From assembly GCF_026810365.1 (NCBI RefSeq), contig NZ_CP113948.1:1327001-1391000 (forward strand): 64,000 bases of DNA, written 5' to 3'. Below are positions 9,874 to 20,675 of the stretch, in pieces. The notes below the pieces were generated by a model. It searched no databases, had not been told where the DNA came from, and saw only the letters and a list, made by a program, of their open reading frames with translations. This DNA is from Flavobacterium praedii. GTDB lineage: Bacteria > Bacteroidota > Bacteroidia > Flavobacteriales > Flavobacteriaceae. Every line of letters begins with the position of its first letter. Position 1 is the first letter of the stretch. Made by a program: the position numbers and the translations under genes.

Positions 9874-11058
9874 ATGAGCAAAAGAGTTGTTATCGTTTCG
9901 GCTGTTAGAACACCTATCGGCAGTTTTATGGGTGGATTATCTACAATTACAGCACCAAAATTAGGGGCAACTGCTATAAAAGGGGCGCTAGACAAAATAA
10001 AATTAGATCCAAACTTAGTCCAAGAAGTATTCATGGGAAATGTTGTGCAAGCTGGCGTTGGTCAAGCACCTGCACGCCAAGCTGCGCTATTTGCCGGTCT
10101 ATCTAATGATGTTATTTGCACAACAGTCAATAAAGTTTGTGCTTCTGGAATGAAAGCATTAATGTTAGGTGCTCAAGCCATTCAATGTGGTGATGCCGAG
10201 ATTGTAGTTGCTGGAGGGATGGAAAACATGAGTTTAATTCCACATTATATGCACTTAAGAAACGGAACTAAATTTGGACCAAGCACCATGATTGATGGAC
10301 TTCAAAAAGATGGCCTTACAGATGCATACGATAATAACGCTATGGGTGTAAGTGCCGACTTATGTGCTGCAGAATATAATATTTCTAGACAAGAGCAAGA
10401 TGATTTTGCAATTCAATCATACAGTCGTTCAGCAAAAGCTTGGAGTGATGGTAAATTTGACAACGAAATAGTCCCTGTAGCTGTACCTCAAAGAAAAGGA
10501 GAACCACTATTGTTCTCAAAAGATGAAGAGTACACAAATGTATCCATTGAAAGAATACCTTCTTTAAATGCCGTTTTCACAAAGGATGGCACTGTAACAG
10601 CTGCAAATGCCTCAACCATCAATGACGGTGCAGCTGCAGTAATACTAATGAGTGAAGAGAAAGCAATTTCGCTAGGTTTAAAACCATTAGCTTACATAAA
10701 AGGATATGCTGACGCCGCCCAAGAACCTAAATGGTTTACAACAAGTCCAGCCAAAGCTCTACCAAAAGCGTTAGCAAAAGCGAATTTAACTATAGAAGAA
10801 ATTGATTTTTTTGAATTTAACGAAGCTTTTTCGGTTGTTGGAATTGCTAATGCTAAAATACTTGGCTTAGATAATAATAAAATAAATGTAAATGGAGGCG
10901 CAGTATCATTAGGCCATCCCCTTGGATGCTCTGGAGTTCGTATTATTGTAACACTGATCAATGTACTAGAACAAAACAATGCTAAATATGGCGCAGCTGC
11001 TATTTGCAATGGTGGCGGTGGAGCATCAGCATTTGTAATCGAAAGATATATTTCATAA
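9874..11058 (+). CDS. Acetyl-CoA C-acetyltransferase (thiolase)
   Basis: A cytoplasmic thiolase of 394 residues, the normal length for the AtoB/PhaA group. It interconverts two acetyl-CoA and acetoacetyl-CoA. The nucleophilic cysteine lies in TVNKVCASGMKALML (near 89). The catalytic histidine is in GGAVSLGHPLGCSGVR (near 349) and the second cysteine in ICNGGGGASAFVIE (near 379). The start is supported by the promoter just upstream. It stands alone between the tRNA operon and an NlpC/P60 gene, so context does not decide between a degradative and a biosynthetic role. Confidence 0.93.
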   Translation: MSKRVVIVSAVRTPIGSFMGGLSTITAPKLGATAIKGALDKIKLDPNLVQEVFMGNVVQAGVGQAPARQAALFAGLSNDVICTTVNKVCASGMKALMLGAQAIQCGDAEIVVAGGMENMSLIPHYMHLRNGTKFGPSTMIDGLQKDGLTDAYDNNAMGVSADLCAAEYNISRQEQDDFAIQSYSRSAKAWSDGKFDNEIVPVAVPQRKGEPLLFSKDEEYTNVSIERIPSLNAVFTKDGTVTAANASTINDGAAAVILMSEEKAISLGLKPLAYIKGYADAAQEPKWFTTSPAKALPKALAKANLTIEEIDFFEFNEAFSVVGIANAKILGLDNNKINVNGGAVSLGHPLGCSGVRIIVTLINVLEQNNAKYGAAAICNGGGGASAFVIERYIS

Positions 11059-11249
11059 GTAGATATTATTTGTTTTTTATAGGAATATGGCATCGCCAGA
11101 CTTTCATTGGCGTTTACGACATCTTCTTTCATGCGATTTCATAGCTATTTAATTCAAATAAATATAAAATATTAAAAAATACAATTTGAAAATGACTATT
11201 TTTACAGCCATTTTTGATTTGTATTTTTTTTTAATTCTAATTTATATAA

Positions 11250-12011
11250 ATGTTTGGAATTTGTAATTTAGCCATGATTCCTCTTCGCGCGGAAGCTAGT
11301 GACAAAAGCGAAATTGTATCTCAAATTTTATTTGGGGAACATTTTGAAGTTTTAGAACAAAACAAACAATGGACCTACGTTTTAACACAATATGATAATT
11401 ATAATGGCTGGATAGATAGCAAACAATACCAAGCAATTACAGAATCAAATTACAATCAACTATCTTCGGATGCTATTATACTAAATGCTGATTTAATTGA
11501 ATACATAAGCACTCCGAACAACATATTAATACCAATTCCACTAGGGTCTTCATTATCTTTTTTAAACTATCCAGAAATAAACACTTCAAAATTCAATTTT
11601 GAAGGCACTAAAGCTAGTGGGCAAAAGCCGAAAAATAAAATCCTTGAAACTGCTTTTATGTATTTAAATGCTCCATACTTATGGGGAGGAAAAACACCTT
11701 TCGGAATTGATTGTTCAGGCTTTACACAGATGGTCTATAAATTAAACGGCTATACACTTCTGCGCGATGCATCTCAACAAGCTAAACAAGGAGAAGCATT
11801 AAGTTTTATTGAAGAAAGTGAACCTGGTGACTTAGCATTCTTTGACAACGAAGAAGGAAACATAACTCATGTAGGAATAATTATGGAAAATAATTATATC
11901 ATCCATGCAAGCGGAAAAGTAAGAATTGACCGCCTGGATCATTTAGGCATTTACAATGCTGAAAACAATAAACACACCCACAAACTGAGAGTAATCAAAA
12001 AAATAATATAA
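11250..12011 (+). CDS. NlpC/P60 family C40 peptidase with SH3-like domains
   Basis: A 253-residue cell-wall peptide hydrolase related to dipeptidyl-peptidase VI (gamma-D-glutamyl-L-diamino acid endopeptidase). The N-terminal half holds SH3-like domains (LRAEASDKSEIVSQILFGEH near 12-31). The C-terminal NlpC/P60 domain carries the catalytic cysteine in FGIDCSGFTQMVYKL, the histidine in ITHVGIIM and the polar partner in YIIHASGKVRID. No signal peptide is present, so a cytoplasmic role in recycling muropeptides is likely for this group. The start chosen gives the N-terminus MFGICNLAMIPLR, which fits the family. Confidence 0.9.
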   Translation: MFGICNLAMIPLRAEASDKSEIVSQILFGEHFEVLEQNKQWTYVLTQYDNYNGWIDSKQYQAITESNYNQLSSDAIILNADLIEYISTPNNILIPIPLGSSLSFLNYPEINTSKFNFEGTKASGQKPKNKILETAFMYLNAPYLWGGKTPFGIDCSGFTQMVYKLNGYTLLRDASQQAKQGEALSFIEESEPGDLAFFDNEEGNITHVGIIMENNYIIHASGKVRIDRLDHLGIYNAENNKHTHKLRVIKKII

Positions 12012-12044
12012 AAAAAATGCTAGAATTTAATCTAGCATTTTTTT
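12011..12044. terminator. Bidirectional terminator
   Basis: A perfect 14-bp stem (12011-12024 with 12031-12044) around a six-base loop. The GC-containing core is ATGCTAGA/TCTAGCAT with A and T runs on the two sides. It lies between the stop of the NlpC/P60 gene and the convergent TPR gene, and can serve both. Confidence 0.9.
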
Positions 12045-12072
12045 TTATATTATTTTTTTAAAGTAGTTTTTT

Positions 12073-13140
12073 TTACATACTAGTGGATTTTAAGGCATTA
12101 TAATCATCGGTCATATCTAACGATCTATAAACCCCCAAAAGCGATTTAATAACATCCAGATTTTTAGGTTCTATTGCCAAAGCTTTTTTCAAATATGGTA
12201 TAACACTTTTAACTAAATCATCCTTTTTTGTTTTCAATTTATCATATTGTTCCATTTCTTTCGGAGTATTTCCTAATGCATTCATCTCATCCATTATAGG
12301 TTTTTTACCTTCTAATTTTAAATAAGCCATATTTATATACCCATCTATATATTTAGGATCAAGTTCTAAAACCTTAGTATAATAACTTTCAGCTTTGGCC
12401 AGATTATTTTTTTCAAGATATAAAAAAGCTAAATTTTTATTAATCTCCATTTTCTTGGAAGGTGAATCTTCGTTTCGAGGTTTCTCATAAAGCTCTGACT
12501 TTAAACTAACTTCCCTAACACTTGGCGAAATAAATCGTTCTTCTAATTTTGTTTTTTTATTTGTGGCATAATAAGAAACTCCCTTTCCTGAATATTTAAG
12601 TTTATCCAACTCTTCATAATATTTAATAGCAGAATCATAATCTTTAACTAACATAGATGAAGATGCCGCATAATATAAATTCAAAGTATCCTTTTTATCT
12701 AACAAATATACTTTATAGCTTTTCTCGGCACTTTCTTTATACTTTCCAATTTTGTAATCATCCGAAGCACCATTCACAAGAACAGACTTCATATCGCGTA
12801 AAGCTATATTGGCTTGTAAAGTATATTTAAACTTACCTGATTCACTTTCGGCATTTATCAATTCTTGATAAGCCTCAGATGCCAATGATAAATTATTTGC
12901 TACATCAATTTGTTTTGAGGCAATATCTTTTAAAACATTTCCTTTTAAAAAATAAAAATCGGACTTCTCTTCATCTGTTGAATTAACAATAAGGTATTCT
13001 GTCTTTTTTAAAACTACTAAAGCATCTTGAGAATTTCCACTATTAAAAATTGCTTGTGCATTTTTAATTTGTTCTTTTTGAGCAAAAACGCCAACATTTA
13101 TCAATAACACTATTGATAGCATTACAAATTTTCTTTTCAT
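12073..13140 (-). CDS. Secreted TPR-repeat protein, shorter paralogue
   Basis: A 355-residue protein with a signal peptide (MLSIVLLINVGVFAQ) and several tetratricopeptide helices, for example NLAFLYLEKNNLAKAESYYT near 235. It is clearly a paralogue of the protein at 13757-15025: both share the start pattern after the signal, LYYAASSSML/LYYAASTYVN, the KPRNE.SPSK stretch, and DPKYIDGYINMAYLKLEG against NPKYINAYINMAALKLED. It is 67 residues shorter, which corresponds to the loss of about two TPR units before DPKYI. TPR proteins act as protein-binding scaffolds; its partner is unknown. It is separated from the paralogue by a 616-bp AT-rich gap. Confidence 0.85.
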   Translation of the reverse strand: MKRKFVMLSIVLLINVGVFAQKEQIKNAQAIFNSGNSQDALVVLKKTEYLIVNSTDEEKSDFYFLKGNVLKDIASKQIDVANNLSLASEAYQELINAESESGKFKYTLQANIALRDMKSVLVNGASDDYKIGKYKESAEKSYKVYLLDKKDTLNLYYAASSSMLVKDYDSAIKYYEELDKLKYSGKGVSYYATNKKTKLEERFISPSVREVSLKSELYEKPRNEDSPSKKMEINKNLAFLYLEKNNLAKAESYYTKVLELDPKYIDGYINMAYLKLEGKKPIMDEMNALGNTPKEMEQYDKLKTKKDDLVKSVIPYLKKALAIEPKNLDVIKSLLGVYRSLDMTDDYNALKSTSM

Positions 13141-13756
13141 TAGGTTAAGTATTAATATTAATTTTTGGGTTTGGTTGTGTAAAAAATCTTTAAATAATTG
13201 TTATTTATAAAATGATTTTCAAAATATATATTTTATTTTAATTACGATTTTAAGATCAAACATTTCATTATTCAATTACGAAATCATATTTCTAAATAAT
13301 TAACAAAACTTAACATACAACTGTTTTTAAGATCTGTTTTTTTAATTAATTATGATACTAATTTGCATCTAAAATAAAATATAAATTTGATTGAACAAAT
13401 ATTTTTAAGACTTATTTCAATTTAATTACAACGATTTCGTAAATCAACCAATATTCAAGTAATTTTTTAATATAAAATGAATTATTACTATCTTCATAGT
13501 CATTATAGTTATTAAAAAAACAAATAATTTAAAAAAACATATTTTAATTCTAAAATTCATATTTTTCTTAAAAACTATATTACAGATTAAGAATTCATAC
13601 AAAAAAAAATACAACCCTTAAATCAGATCCATTTTAATATCTATTTGTATTAATTTTCATATTTATTAAATAAAAAAATCCAATAAATAATCTGTAAAAA
13701 AAATCCTGCAGCGAATTAAATATCGTGCAGGATTCAATTTAGTCTTAAATTATCAA
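13141..13756. other. Very AT-rich spacer between paralogous TPR genes
   Basis: This 616-bp gap is dominated by A and T runs. Its right end holds the terminator of the larger TPR gene (annotated separately) and its left end must hold the promoter of the shorter one. I see no plausible coding frame and no repeat longer than chance in such composition. Confidence 0.6.
13702..13734 (-). terminator. Terminator of the gyrA-TPR transcript
   Basis: A 9-bp stem AATCCTGCA/TGCAGGATT (13702-13710 with 13726-13734) with a 15-base loop. On the minus strand it is followed by a run of U. It lies 22 bp after the stop of the larger TPR gene. Confidence 0.75.
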
Positions 13757-15025
13757 CTACATTTTTGCTTTTAACGCTTTGTATTCAGTTGTCATTTCTA
13801 GAGCACTATAAACATTCAATAATGTCTTCACTACATCTTCATTTTTAGGCTCTAATTCAACTGCTTTTGAAAGATAAGGAATGGTGCTTCTAAACAAGTC
13901 TTCTCTTTTCTTTTTCAAAACATTATATCGTTTCATATCGTCATTAGAATTCCCCAATTTATTCATTTCATCAATGATTGCTTTTTCATCTTCTAATTTT
14001 AATGCTGCCATATTTATGTAAGCATTAATATATTTTGGATTTAATTCTATTACTTTATTATAAAATTTTTCAGCTTCAATACTGTTTTTAGCACCTGCAC
14101 TTACTACACCTAAGTTAAATATCAAATCAACATCGTTTGGATTTTTTTCTAATGCTTCAGAAATCAACTTTTTGTATGTAACCATATCTTTGGATTCAAG
14201 ATATAAATTAGCTTCTGTTAATATTAAAGAAGTATCATCAGGATTTGCAATTCTAGCATCCGAAACTGCTTTTTTTGCTAGGTCCATTTTTCCTTCCTGA
14301 ACATAAATCAAAGCAATATTTTTATAGATCTCACCTCTTTTTGAAGGCACATTTTCATTTCTTGGTTTTTCATGAGTTCCCATTTTAACCATACGATCTC
14401 TATCAGCAGCAGTAGTAAAATAGTCTTCTTGAGCATTTACTTTATTAACAGCATAAAAATAAGTAGCTTTTCCAGAATAGTTTAATACTTTTAACTCTTC
14501 ATATAATTTAAGAGCACTATCATAATCTTTAGCATTTACATAAGTAGATGCAGCATAATACAAATTAATAGTGTCTTTTTTATCCAACATATATGCCTCA
14601 TATAATTTTTTAGCGCCATCAGCATCTTTAGAAGCTTTGGTATCAGCAATTGCAGAATTTATTAATTTCCCCTTAATTTCAGCAATTGAGGTAGCTGCCT
14701 GAGTGGAATACTTAACTTTACCCGAAGCTTTTTCTAATTCTAATAATTCTTTATATGATTTTGCTGCAAGACTCAAATTCTTACCTTCTTCTACATTTTT
14801 ATTAGCCAAATCCAAATAAGCATTCCCTTTTACAAAAAAATACTGTGCTTTTTCAGCATCTTGAGCATTGGTAATCAAATATTCCGCACCATCCAAAATT
14901 GTTATAGCTTCTTGCGAATTCCCTCCCTTAATAGCTTTTTCAGCTGCTTTTATTTCATTTTTTTGAGCAAAACTTGCTACTGATAAAAATAATGCTGACG
15001 CTATTATTACATATCTACTTTTCAT
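13757..15025 (-). CDS. Secreted TPR-repeat protein downstream of gyrA
   Basis: A 422-residue protein with a signal peptide (YVIIASALFLSVASFAQ) and TPR units across most of its length, such as NIALIYVQEGKMDLAKKAVS and NLGVVSAGAKNSIEAEKFYN. Its start lies only 37 bp after the gyrA stop, so the two genes are probably cotranscribed. The location beside gyrA is likely chance operon fusion or conserved synteny rather than a topoisomerase role, since the protein is exported. It is the longer of two paralogues in the window and probably the parental form. No enzymatic motif is seen. Confidence 0.85.
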   Translation of the reverse strand: MKSRYVIIASALFLSVASFAQKNEIKAAEKAIKGGNSQEAITILDGAEYLITNAQDAEKAQYFFVKGNAYLDLANKNVEEGKNLSLAAKSYKELLELEKASGKVKYSTQAATSIAEIKGKLINSAIADTKASKDADGAKKLYEAYMLDKKDTINLYYAASTYVNAKDYDSALKLYEELKVLNYSGKATYFYAVNKVNAQEDYFTTAADRDRMVKMGTHEKPRNENVPSKRGEIYKNIALIYVQEGKMDLAKKAVSDARIANPDDTSLILTEANLYLESKDMVTYKKLISEALEKNPNDVDLIFNLGVVSAGAKNSIEAEKFYNKVIELNPKYINAYINMAALKLEDEKAIIDEMNKLGNSNDDMKRYNVLKKKREDLFRSTIPYLSKAVELEPKNEDVVKTLLNVYSALEMTTEYKALKAKM

Positions 15026-15062
15026 ATTAATCTATTTTATATTTATTATTCTAATTATTTAA

Positions 15063-17708
15063 TTACGCCTCATCATCTGAATCATCTTCTTCCAAATCAT
15101 CTTCTTCAACTTCTTCTTCATCCTCATCCTCGTCTTCATCAGACACTCCTTCATCTTCTAAAACCTCAAGTACAGGCTTCACTCTTTCAATGGTTTCAGC
15201 TTCTATAACATTACCGTCTTCATCAAGAACCACTTCAACAACATCATCTTTCATAACTTTTGTTACTGCAGCAATAGAATCTTTTCCTTTAAGGTTTATT
15301 AATTTAACCCCTTGAGTAGCACGTCCCATTACACGTAGATCTTCAATCGCCATTCTAATGGTTAATCCTGACTTATTAATAATCATTAAATCATCAGCAT
15401 CAGTCACAGCGTTTATCGAAATTAGTTTTCCTGTTTTTTCTGTTATATTAAGCGTTTTAACACCTTTACCCCCACGATTAGTGATTCTATAAACATCTTC
15501 ACCATCTTCATCTACTAATTTAGTACGCTTACCATATCCGTTTTCAGTAACCACTAAAATTTGAGAATCGTTTACACTATCTTTTTCAACTGTAACCATA
15601 CCAATAACTTCATCAGTATCATCTTTTAAAGTAATACCACGAACTCCTGATGCGGTTCTTCCCATCGGGCGCGTTTTTGTTTCTTCGAAACGAACTAATT
15701 TACCAGATTTTACAGCTAAAATTATCTGACTTTGACCATCTGTTAATTTTGCTTCTAATAATTCATCACCTTCTTTAATAGTAATTGCAGCCACACCATT
15801 GACTCTAGGCTTAGAATATTTCTCCAAAGAAGTTTTCTTAACCTGACCTTTTTTGGTCACCATTACAAGATTATGACTGTTTATATAGTCTTTGTCTTTT
15901 AAATCTTGAGTACAGATAAAAGCTTTTACTTTATCATCACTTTCAATATTTACAAGATTTTGAATAGCCCTTCCTTTAGCAGTTTTACTTCCTTCTGGAA
16001 TTTCATAAACCCGCATCCAGAAACATTTTCCTTTTTGAGTAAAGAACATCATATATTGATGATTTGTTGCAACAAACATATGCTCTAAGAAATCTTGATC
16101 TCTTGTACCAGCACTTTTTTGTCCAACTCCTCCTCTATTTTGTGTTTTGTATTCAGACAAATTCGTACGCTTGATGTATCCTGCGTGCGAGATTGTGATT
16201 ACTACGTTTTCATCAGCAATTAAATCCTCAATACTTACATCTCCACCAGAATATTCGATTTGAGAACGACGTTCATCACCGTATTTGTCACGAATTTCTG
16301 TTAACTCTTCTTTAATCAAAGCAATTCTTAAGTTTACATCTGCCAATAAAGCTTTTAAATGCTCGATTAACTTCATGATTTCTTCATATTCTGATCTTAA
16401 CTTATCTTGCTCAAGACCCGTTAATTGACGCAAACGCATTTCAACGATTGCACGCGATTGAATATCTGATAAATTAAATCGCTCTATTAATTTTTCTCTT
16501 GCCTCTTCAGTACTTTTAGATGCTTTAATTAAAGCAATTACTTCGTCAATATTATCTGAAGCAATAATCAAACCTTCCAAAATATGCGCTCGTGCTTCCG
16601 CTTTTTTCAATTCAAATTGCGTTCTGCGCGTTACCACATCATGACGATGCTCTATAAAATAATGAATCAAATCTTTTAGATTCAACATTTGTGGACGCCC
16701 TTTGACGATTGCAATATTATTTACACTAAATGAAGATTGCAATTGTGTAAATTTATAAAGCGTATTCAAAACTACATTTGGCGTTGCATCACGTTTTAAG
16801 ATGTAAACAATACGCATACCGTTTCTATCCGATTCATCACGGATATTCGCGATACCATCTATTTTCTTTTCATTTACTAAGTCAGCAGTACGTTTAATCA
16901 TATCCGCTTTATTGACTTGGTATGGGATCTCAGTAACAATAATTGATTCTCTACCATCAACCTCTTCAAAACCAACTTTGGCGCGCATAACTACCCTACC
17001 TCTACCGGTTTTAAAAGCTTCACGAACTCCTTCATAACCATAAATAATACCTCCAGTTGGAAAATCTGGGGCTTTGATATGCGTCATTAATTCATCAACC
17101 TCAATGTCATTATTGTCCATATAAGCCAATGTACCATTGATCACTTCTGTTAAGTTATGAGGAGGCATATTTGTGGCCATACCTACTGCAATTCCTGTTG
17201 CCCCATTAATTAACAAGGTAGGAACACGAGTCGGCATAACCGTAGGCTCTTCTAAAGTATCATCAAAATTTAATTTAAAATCAACCGTCTCTTTATCTAT
17301 ATCAGCCAAAATTTCTTCCGAAATTTTGCGCATTCTAGCCTCAGTATAACGCATTGCAGCTGGACTATCACCATCAACAGAACCAAAATTACCCTGACCA
17401 TCTATCAATAAATAACGCATACTCCACTCTTGAGCCATACGAACCATGGCATCATATACAGAGGTATCTCCATGTGGATGATACTTTCCTAATACTTCTC
17501 CAACGATTCTTGCGGATTTCTTGTGAGCCGATCTAGAGTTTACTCCTAAATCATGCATTCCAAATAATACTCTTCGATGTACTGGTTTCAAGCCATCTCT
17601 AACATCTGGAAGTGCTCTGGATACAATAACTGACATCGAATAATCGATATAAGCTGTTTTCATTTCATCTTCAATGTTAATAGGAATTAACTTTTCTCCT
17701 TCAGACAT
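15063..17708 (-). CDS. gyrA: DNA gyrase subunit A
   Basis: The breakage-reunion subunit of gyrase, 881 residues. The catalytic tyrosine is Y121 in [10 protein letters not shown]. The quinolone-determining region reads [19 protein letters not shown], with Thr82 and Asp86 at the positions equivalent to E. coli Ser83 and Asp87. The C-terminal DNA-wrapping propeller contains the GyrA-box-like QNRGGVGQK near 535. The protein ends in a markedly acidic tail of about 40 residues rich in Glu and Asp, as in other GyrA proteins that tune supercoiling this way. It is transcribed away from clpC across 260 bp. Confidence 0.98.
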   Translation of the reverse strand: MSEGEKLIPINIEDEMKTAYIDYSMSVIVSRALPDVRDGLKPVHRRVLFGMHDLGVNSRSAHKKSARIVGEVLGKYHPHGDTSVYDAMVRMAQEWSMRYLLIDGQGNFGSVDGDSPAAMRYTEARMRKISEEILADIDKETVDFKLNFDDTLEEPTVMPTRVPTLLINGATGIAVGMATNMPPHNLTEVINGTLAYMDNNDIEVDELMTHIKAPDFPTGGIIYGYEGVREAFKTGRGRVVMRAKVGFEEVDGRESIIVTEIPYQVNKADMIKRTADLVNEKKIDGIANIRDESDRNGMRIVYILKRDATPNVVLNTLYKFTQLQSSFSVNNIAIVKGRPQMLNLKDLIHYFIEHRHDVVTRRTQFELKKAEARAHILEGLIIASDNIDEVIALIKASKSTEEAREKLIERFNLSDIQSRAIVEMRLRQLTGLEQDKLRSEYEEIMKLIEHLKALLADVNLRIALIKEELTEIRDKYGDERRSQIEYSGGDVSIEDLIADENVVITISHAGYIKRTNLSEYKTQNRGGVGQKSAGTRDQDFLEHMFVATNHQYMMFFTQKGKCFWMRVYEIPEGSKTAKGRAIQNLVNIESDDKVKAFICTQDLKDKDYINSHNLVMVTKKGQVKKTSLEKYSKPRVNGVAAITIKEGDELLEAKLTDGQSQIILAVKSGKLVRFEETKTRPMGRTASGVRGITLKDDTDEVIGMVTVEKDSVNDSQILVVTENGYGKRTKLVDEDGEDVYRITNRGGKGVKTLNITEKTGKLISINAVTDADDLMIINKSGLTIRMAIEDLRVMGRATQGVKLINLKGKDSIAAVTKVMKDDVVEVVLDEDGNVIEAETIERVKPVLEVLEDEGVSDEDEDEDEEEVEEDDLEEDDSDDEA

Positions 17709-17968
17709 AATATATTCTTAAATTAAAATTATTTTGTTTTAAAAAATCCCGCTAATATAACCTTTCTCAATATGATTTCAGGTATAAACAACCAGAAATT
17801 TATTCATTTTATTAACAAATTAACATTGCCATTTAGTTAATAAATTAAGTTCGTTTTAACTGTATGTTCATTATTTTTTTTGTCACTTAGCTTTAATCGA
17901 TTTTAAAGGTATGATTTTTGCTTTTAAACATCTTATTCACTAAATTTACAATAACAATACATAATATT

Positions 17969-20536
17969 ATGGATGATAATTTTTCACCAAGAGTAAAAGA
18001 CGTTATTACCTATAGCAAGGAAGAAGCATTGCGACTTGGCCATGATTTTATTGGTACTGAACATTTAATGCTCGGCATTTTAAGAGATGGCAATGGAAAA
18101 GCAATTCATATATTGAATAACCTTGATATAGATCTAGACCACCTTCGGAGAAAGGTTGAAATTCTAAGTCCTGCCAGTCCTAATGCTGAAGTAAGTATTG
18201 AAAAGAAGAATTTACACCTAACACGACAGGCAGAACGCGCTTTAAAAACTACTTTTTTAGAAGCAAAAGTTTTTCAAAGCTCTTCAATTAGCACTGCACA
18301 CCTACTATTATGCATCTTACGAAATGAAAATGATCCCACAACCAAGCTATTGAATAAACTTAAAATTGATTACGATGTAGCTAAAGAACAATACATTAAT
18401 ATGACTCCAAACGAAGAAGAATTTTTAGAAAACTTGCCAAAAAACGAATCATATAATGATGATTCAGGACAAGATGACAGTCTTAAAGAAGGGAATTTTA
18501 ATAATCCTGCCAACAAATCAAATAAAAAATCTAAAACCCCAGTACTTGACAATTTTGGGAGAGATTTAACAGAGATGGCTGAGGAAGGAAAACTTGACCC
18601 TGTAGTAGGACGTGAAAAAGAAATCGAACGTGTTTCTCAAATTTTGAGTCGCCGTAAAAAAAACAACCCCCTTTTAATAGGAGAACCCGGAGTTGGTAAA
18701 TCAGCAATTGCCGAAGGACTTGCTTTACGTATCATTCAGAAAAAAGTTTCCCGCATTCTTTTTAACAAACGAGTGGTAACACTTGATTTGGCAAGTCTTG
18801 TTGCTGGGACGAAATACAGAGGTCAGTTTGAAGAGCGCATGAAAGCAGTAATGAATGAATTAGAAAAAAATGATGATATCATTCTTTTTATTGATGAAAT
18901 TCATACTATTGTAGGTGCTGGCGGAGCGACTGGTTCATTAGACGCTTCTAATATGTTTAAACCCGCATTATCAAGAGGGGAAATTCAATGTATCGGAGCC
19001 ACAACATTAGATGAATATCGTCAATATATTGAAAAAGATGGAGCACTTGAAAGACGATTCCAAAAAGTAATTGTCGAACCAACCACTGTTGAAGAAACAA
19101 TAACAATATTAAATAACATAAAAGATAAATACGAGGACCATCATAATGTAACCTATACTCCAGAAGCAATTGAAGCCTGTGTAAAGTTAACAGATCGATA
19201 TATGTCAGAACGCTTTTTGCCAGACAAAGCAATTGATGCTCTTGATGAAGCTGGTTCCCGTGTTCATATAACCAATATTGATGTACCGAAACAGATTTTA
19301 GACTTAGAACGTCAATTGGAAGAAGTTCGTGAATTGAAAAATTTAGTTGTAAAAAAACAAAAATACGAAGAAGCAGCAAAACTTAGAGATGACGAGAAAA
19401 AAATAGAAAAAGATCTTGCAATTGCTCAAGAACAATGGGAAGAAGATTCAAAAAACAATCGAATTCTTGTTAGTGAAGACAATGTTGCAGATGTCGTTTC
19501 TATGATGACTGGAATTCCTGTAAATCGTATTGCACAAACCGAAAGCAACAAACTGGCTAAATTACCAGAACTTATTCAAAATAAAGTTATTGGACAAAAT
19601 GAAGCCGTGTTAAAAATAGCTCGCTCTATACAACGAAATCGAGCAGGATTGAAAGATCCAAATAAACCAATTGGTTCTTTTATTTTCTTGGGTCAAACAG
19701 GTGTTGGTAAAACACAATTGGCTAAAGTTCTAGCTAAAGAATTATTCGATTCTGAAGACGCTTTGGTTCGAATTGACATGAGTGAATATATGGAGAAATT
19801 TGCAATTTCCAGATTGGTTGGAGCACCTCCAGGATATGTAGGCTACGAAGAAGGAGGACAACTCACAGAAAAAGTTCGAAGAAAACCATATTGTGTAGTA
19901 TTGCTTGATGAAATCGAAAAAGCACATCCTGACGTATTCAATATGATGTTACAAGTTCTTGATGATGGTTTTTTAACAGATAGTTTAGGTCGAAAAATTG
20001 ATTTTAAAAACACAATTATCATTATGACCTCAAATGTTGGCGCACGTCAATTGAAAGATTTTGGACAAGGAGTTGGATTTGGAACCGCTGCCAAAGTAGC
20101 ACAAGCAGATGATAATTCTAAAAGCATTATTGAAAATGCATTGAAAAAAACTTTTGCTCCTGAATTTTTAAACAGAATTGATGATGTTATTGTATTTAAT
20201 ACTTTAGAAAAAGAAGATATTAATTTGATAATTGAAATCGAATTGAAAAAATTAGTTGATCGTGTAAAAGAACTAGGATATCAATTAAATCTTTCTGACA
20301 AAGCAAAAGCTTTTATTGCAGATAAAGGATTTGATAAACAATTTGGAGCAAGACCACTTAAAAGAGCAATTCAAAAATATGTAGAAGATGCACTTGCTGA
20401 AGAAATTATCACTTCAAAAATTTCATCTGGTGATGAGATCTTTATGGACATCGAAGAAGGCTCTCAAGAATTGACTGTAAAAGTTCACAAAGCTGAAGAA
20501 CCTAGAAACCAAGCTGAAGAACCTACAAATCAATAG
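17969..20536 (+). CDS. clpC: ATP-dependent Clp protease ATP-binding subunit ClpC
   Basis: A Hsp100 unfoldase that feeds proteins to ClpP, 855 residues from the chosen ATG. The frame is open 17 codons further upstream, but homologues begin at [13 protein letters not shown]. The Clp N-domain repeats span about 1-150. AAA+ module 1 has Walker A GEPGVGKS and Walker [15 protein letters not shown]-like middle region follows ([19 protein letters not shown]). AAA+ module 2 has GQTGVGKT and [13 protein letters not shown]. The C-terminus carries two near-identical short repeats, AEEPRNQ and AEEPTNQ, of no known role. Confidence 0.97.
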   Translation: MDDNFSPRVKDVITYSKEEALRLGHDFIGTEHLMLGILRDGNGKAIHILNNLDIDLDHLRRKVEILSPASPNAEVSIEKKNLHLTRQAERALKTTFLEAKVFQSSSISTAHLLLCILRNENDPTTKLLNKLKIDYDVAKEQYINMTPNEEEFLENLPKNESYNDDSGQDDSLKEGNFNNPANKSNKKSKTPVLDNFGRDLTEMAEEGKLDPVVGREKEIERVSQILSRRKKNNPLLIGEPGVGKSAIAEGLALRIIQKKVSRILFNKRVVTLDLASLVAGTKYRGQFEERMKAVMNELEKNDDIILFIDEIHTIVGAGGATGSLDASNMFKPALSRGEIQCIGATTLDEYRQYIEKDGALERRFQKVIVEPTTVEETITILNNIKDKYEDHHNVTYTPEAIEACVKLTDRYMSERFLPDKAIDALDEAGSRVHITNIDVPKQILDLERQLEEVRELKNLVVKKQKYEEAAKLRDDEKKIEKDLAIAQEQWEEDSKNNRILVSEDNVADVVSMMTGIPVNRIAQTESNKLAKLPELIQNKVIGQNEAVLKIARSIQRNRAGLKDPNKPIGSFIFLGQTGVGKTQLAKVLAKELFDSEDALVRIDMSEYMEKFAISRLVGAPPGYVGYEEGGQLTEKVRRKPYCVVLLDEIEKAHPDVFNMMLQVLDDGFLTDSLGRKIDFKNTIIIMTSNVGARQLKDFGQGVGFGTAAKVAQADDNSKSIIENALKKTFAPEFLNRIDDVIVFNTLEKEDINLIIEIELKKLVDRVKELGYQLNLSDKAKAFIADKGFDKQFGARPLKRAIQKYVEDALAEEIITSKISSGDEIFMDIEEGSQELTVKVHKAEEPRNQAEEPTNQ

Positions 20537-20559
20537 TTTACAATAATTCACAGAATTAC

Positions 20560-20592
20560 AAACCCGTTACGTTTTAATAACATAACGGGTTT
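20560..20592 (+). terminator. Terminator after clpC
   Basis: A stem AAACCCGTTA/TAACGGGTTT (20560-20569 with 20583-20592) of 10 bp with a 13-base loop, 24 bp after the clpC stop and followed by a short T-rich stretch. Confidence 0.75.
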
Positions 20593-20607
20593 ATTCTTTA
20601 TATAAAT

Positions 20608-20642
20608 TTGTAGTATTTTTTAAAAACAAATTTTTACATTTG
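20608..20642 (+). promoter_or_regulatory. Possible promoter of the rimK fusion gene
   Basis: TTG at 20608-20610 and TACATTTG at 20635-20642, an exact -7 element. The spacer is 24 bases, one longer than the usual upper limit. The predicted start would be about 27 bases before the ATG at 20676. Confidence 0.4.
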
Positions 20643-20675
20643 ATAATTATATAAAAGTTCAACAAAAATTAATTT

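Noticed and set aside
17880..17920. Possible clpC promoter (TTG at 17880, TTTTTG at 17915)
   Set aside because: The spacer is about 30 bases and the -7 box lacks the TA, so it does not meet the pattern.
17918..17968. An in-frame extension of clpC by 17 codons
   Set aside because: The extension is AT-rich with no family similarity; the N-domain starts at the Met at 17969.
18957..19379. 140-codon open frame antisense to clpC
   Set aside because: A shadow of the conserved clpC frame, with Leu/His-rich composition typical of reverse-frame reading.
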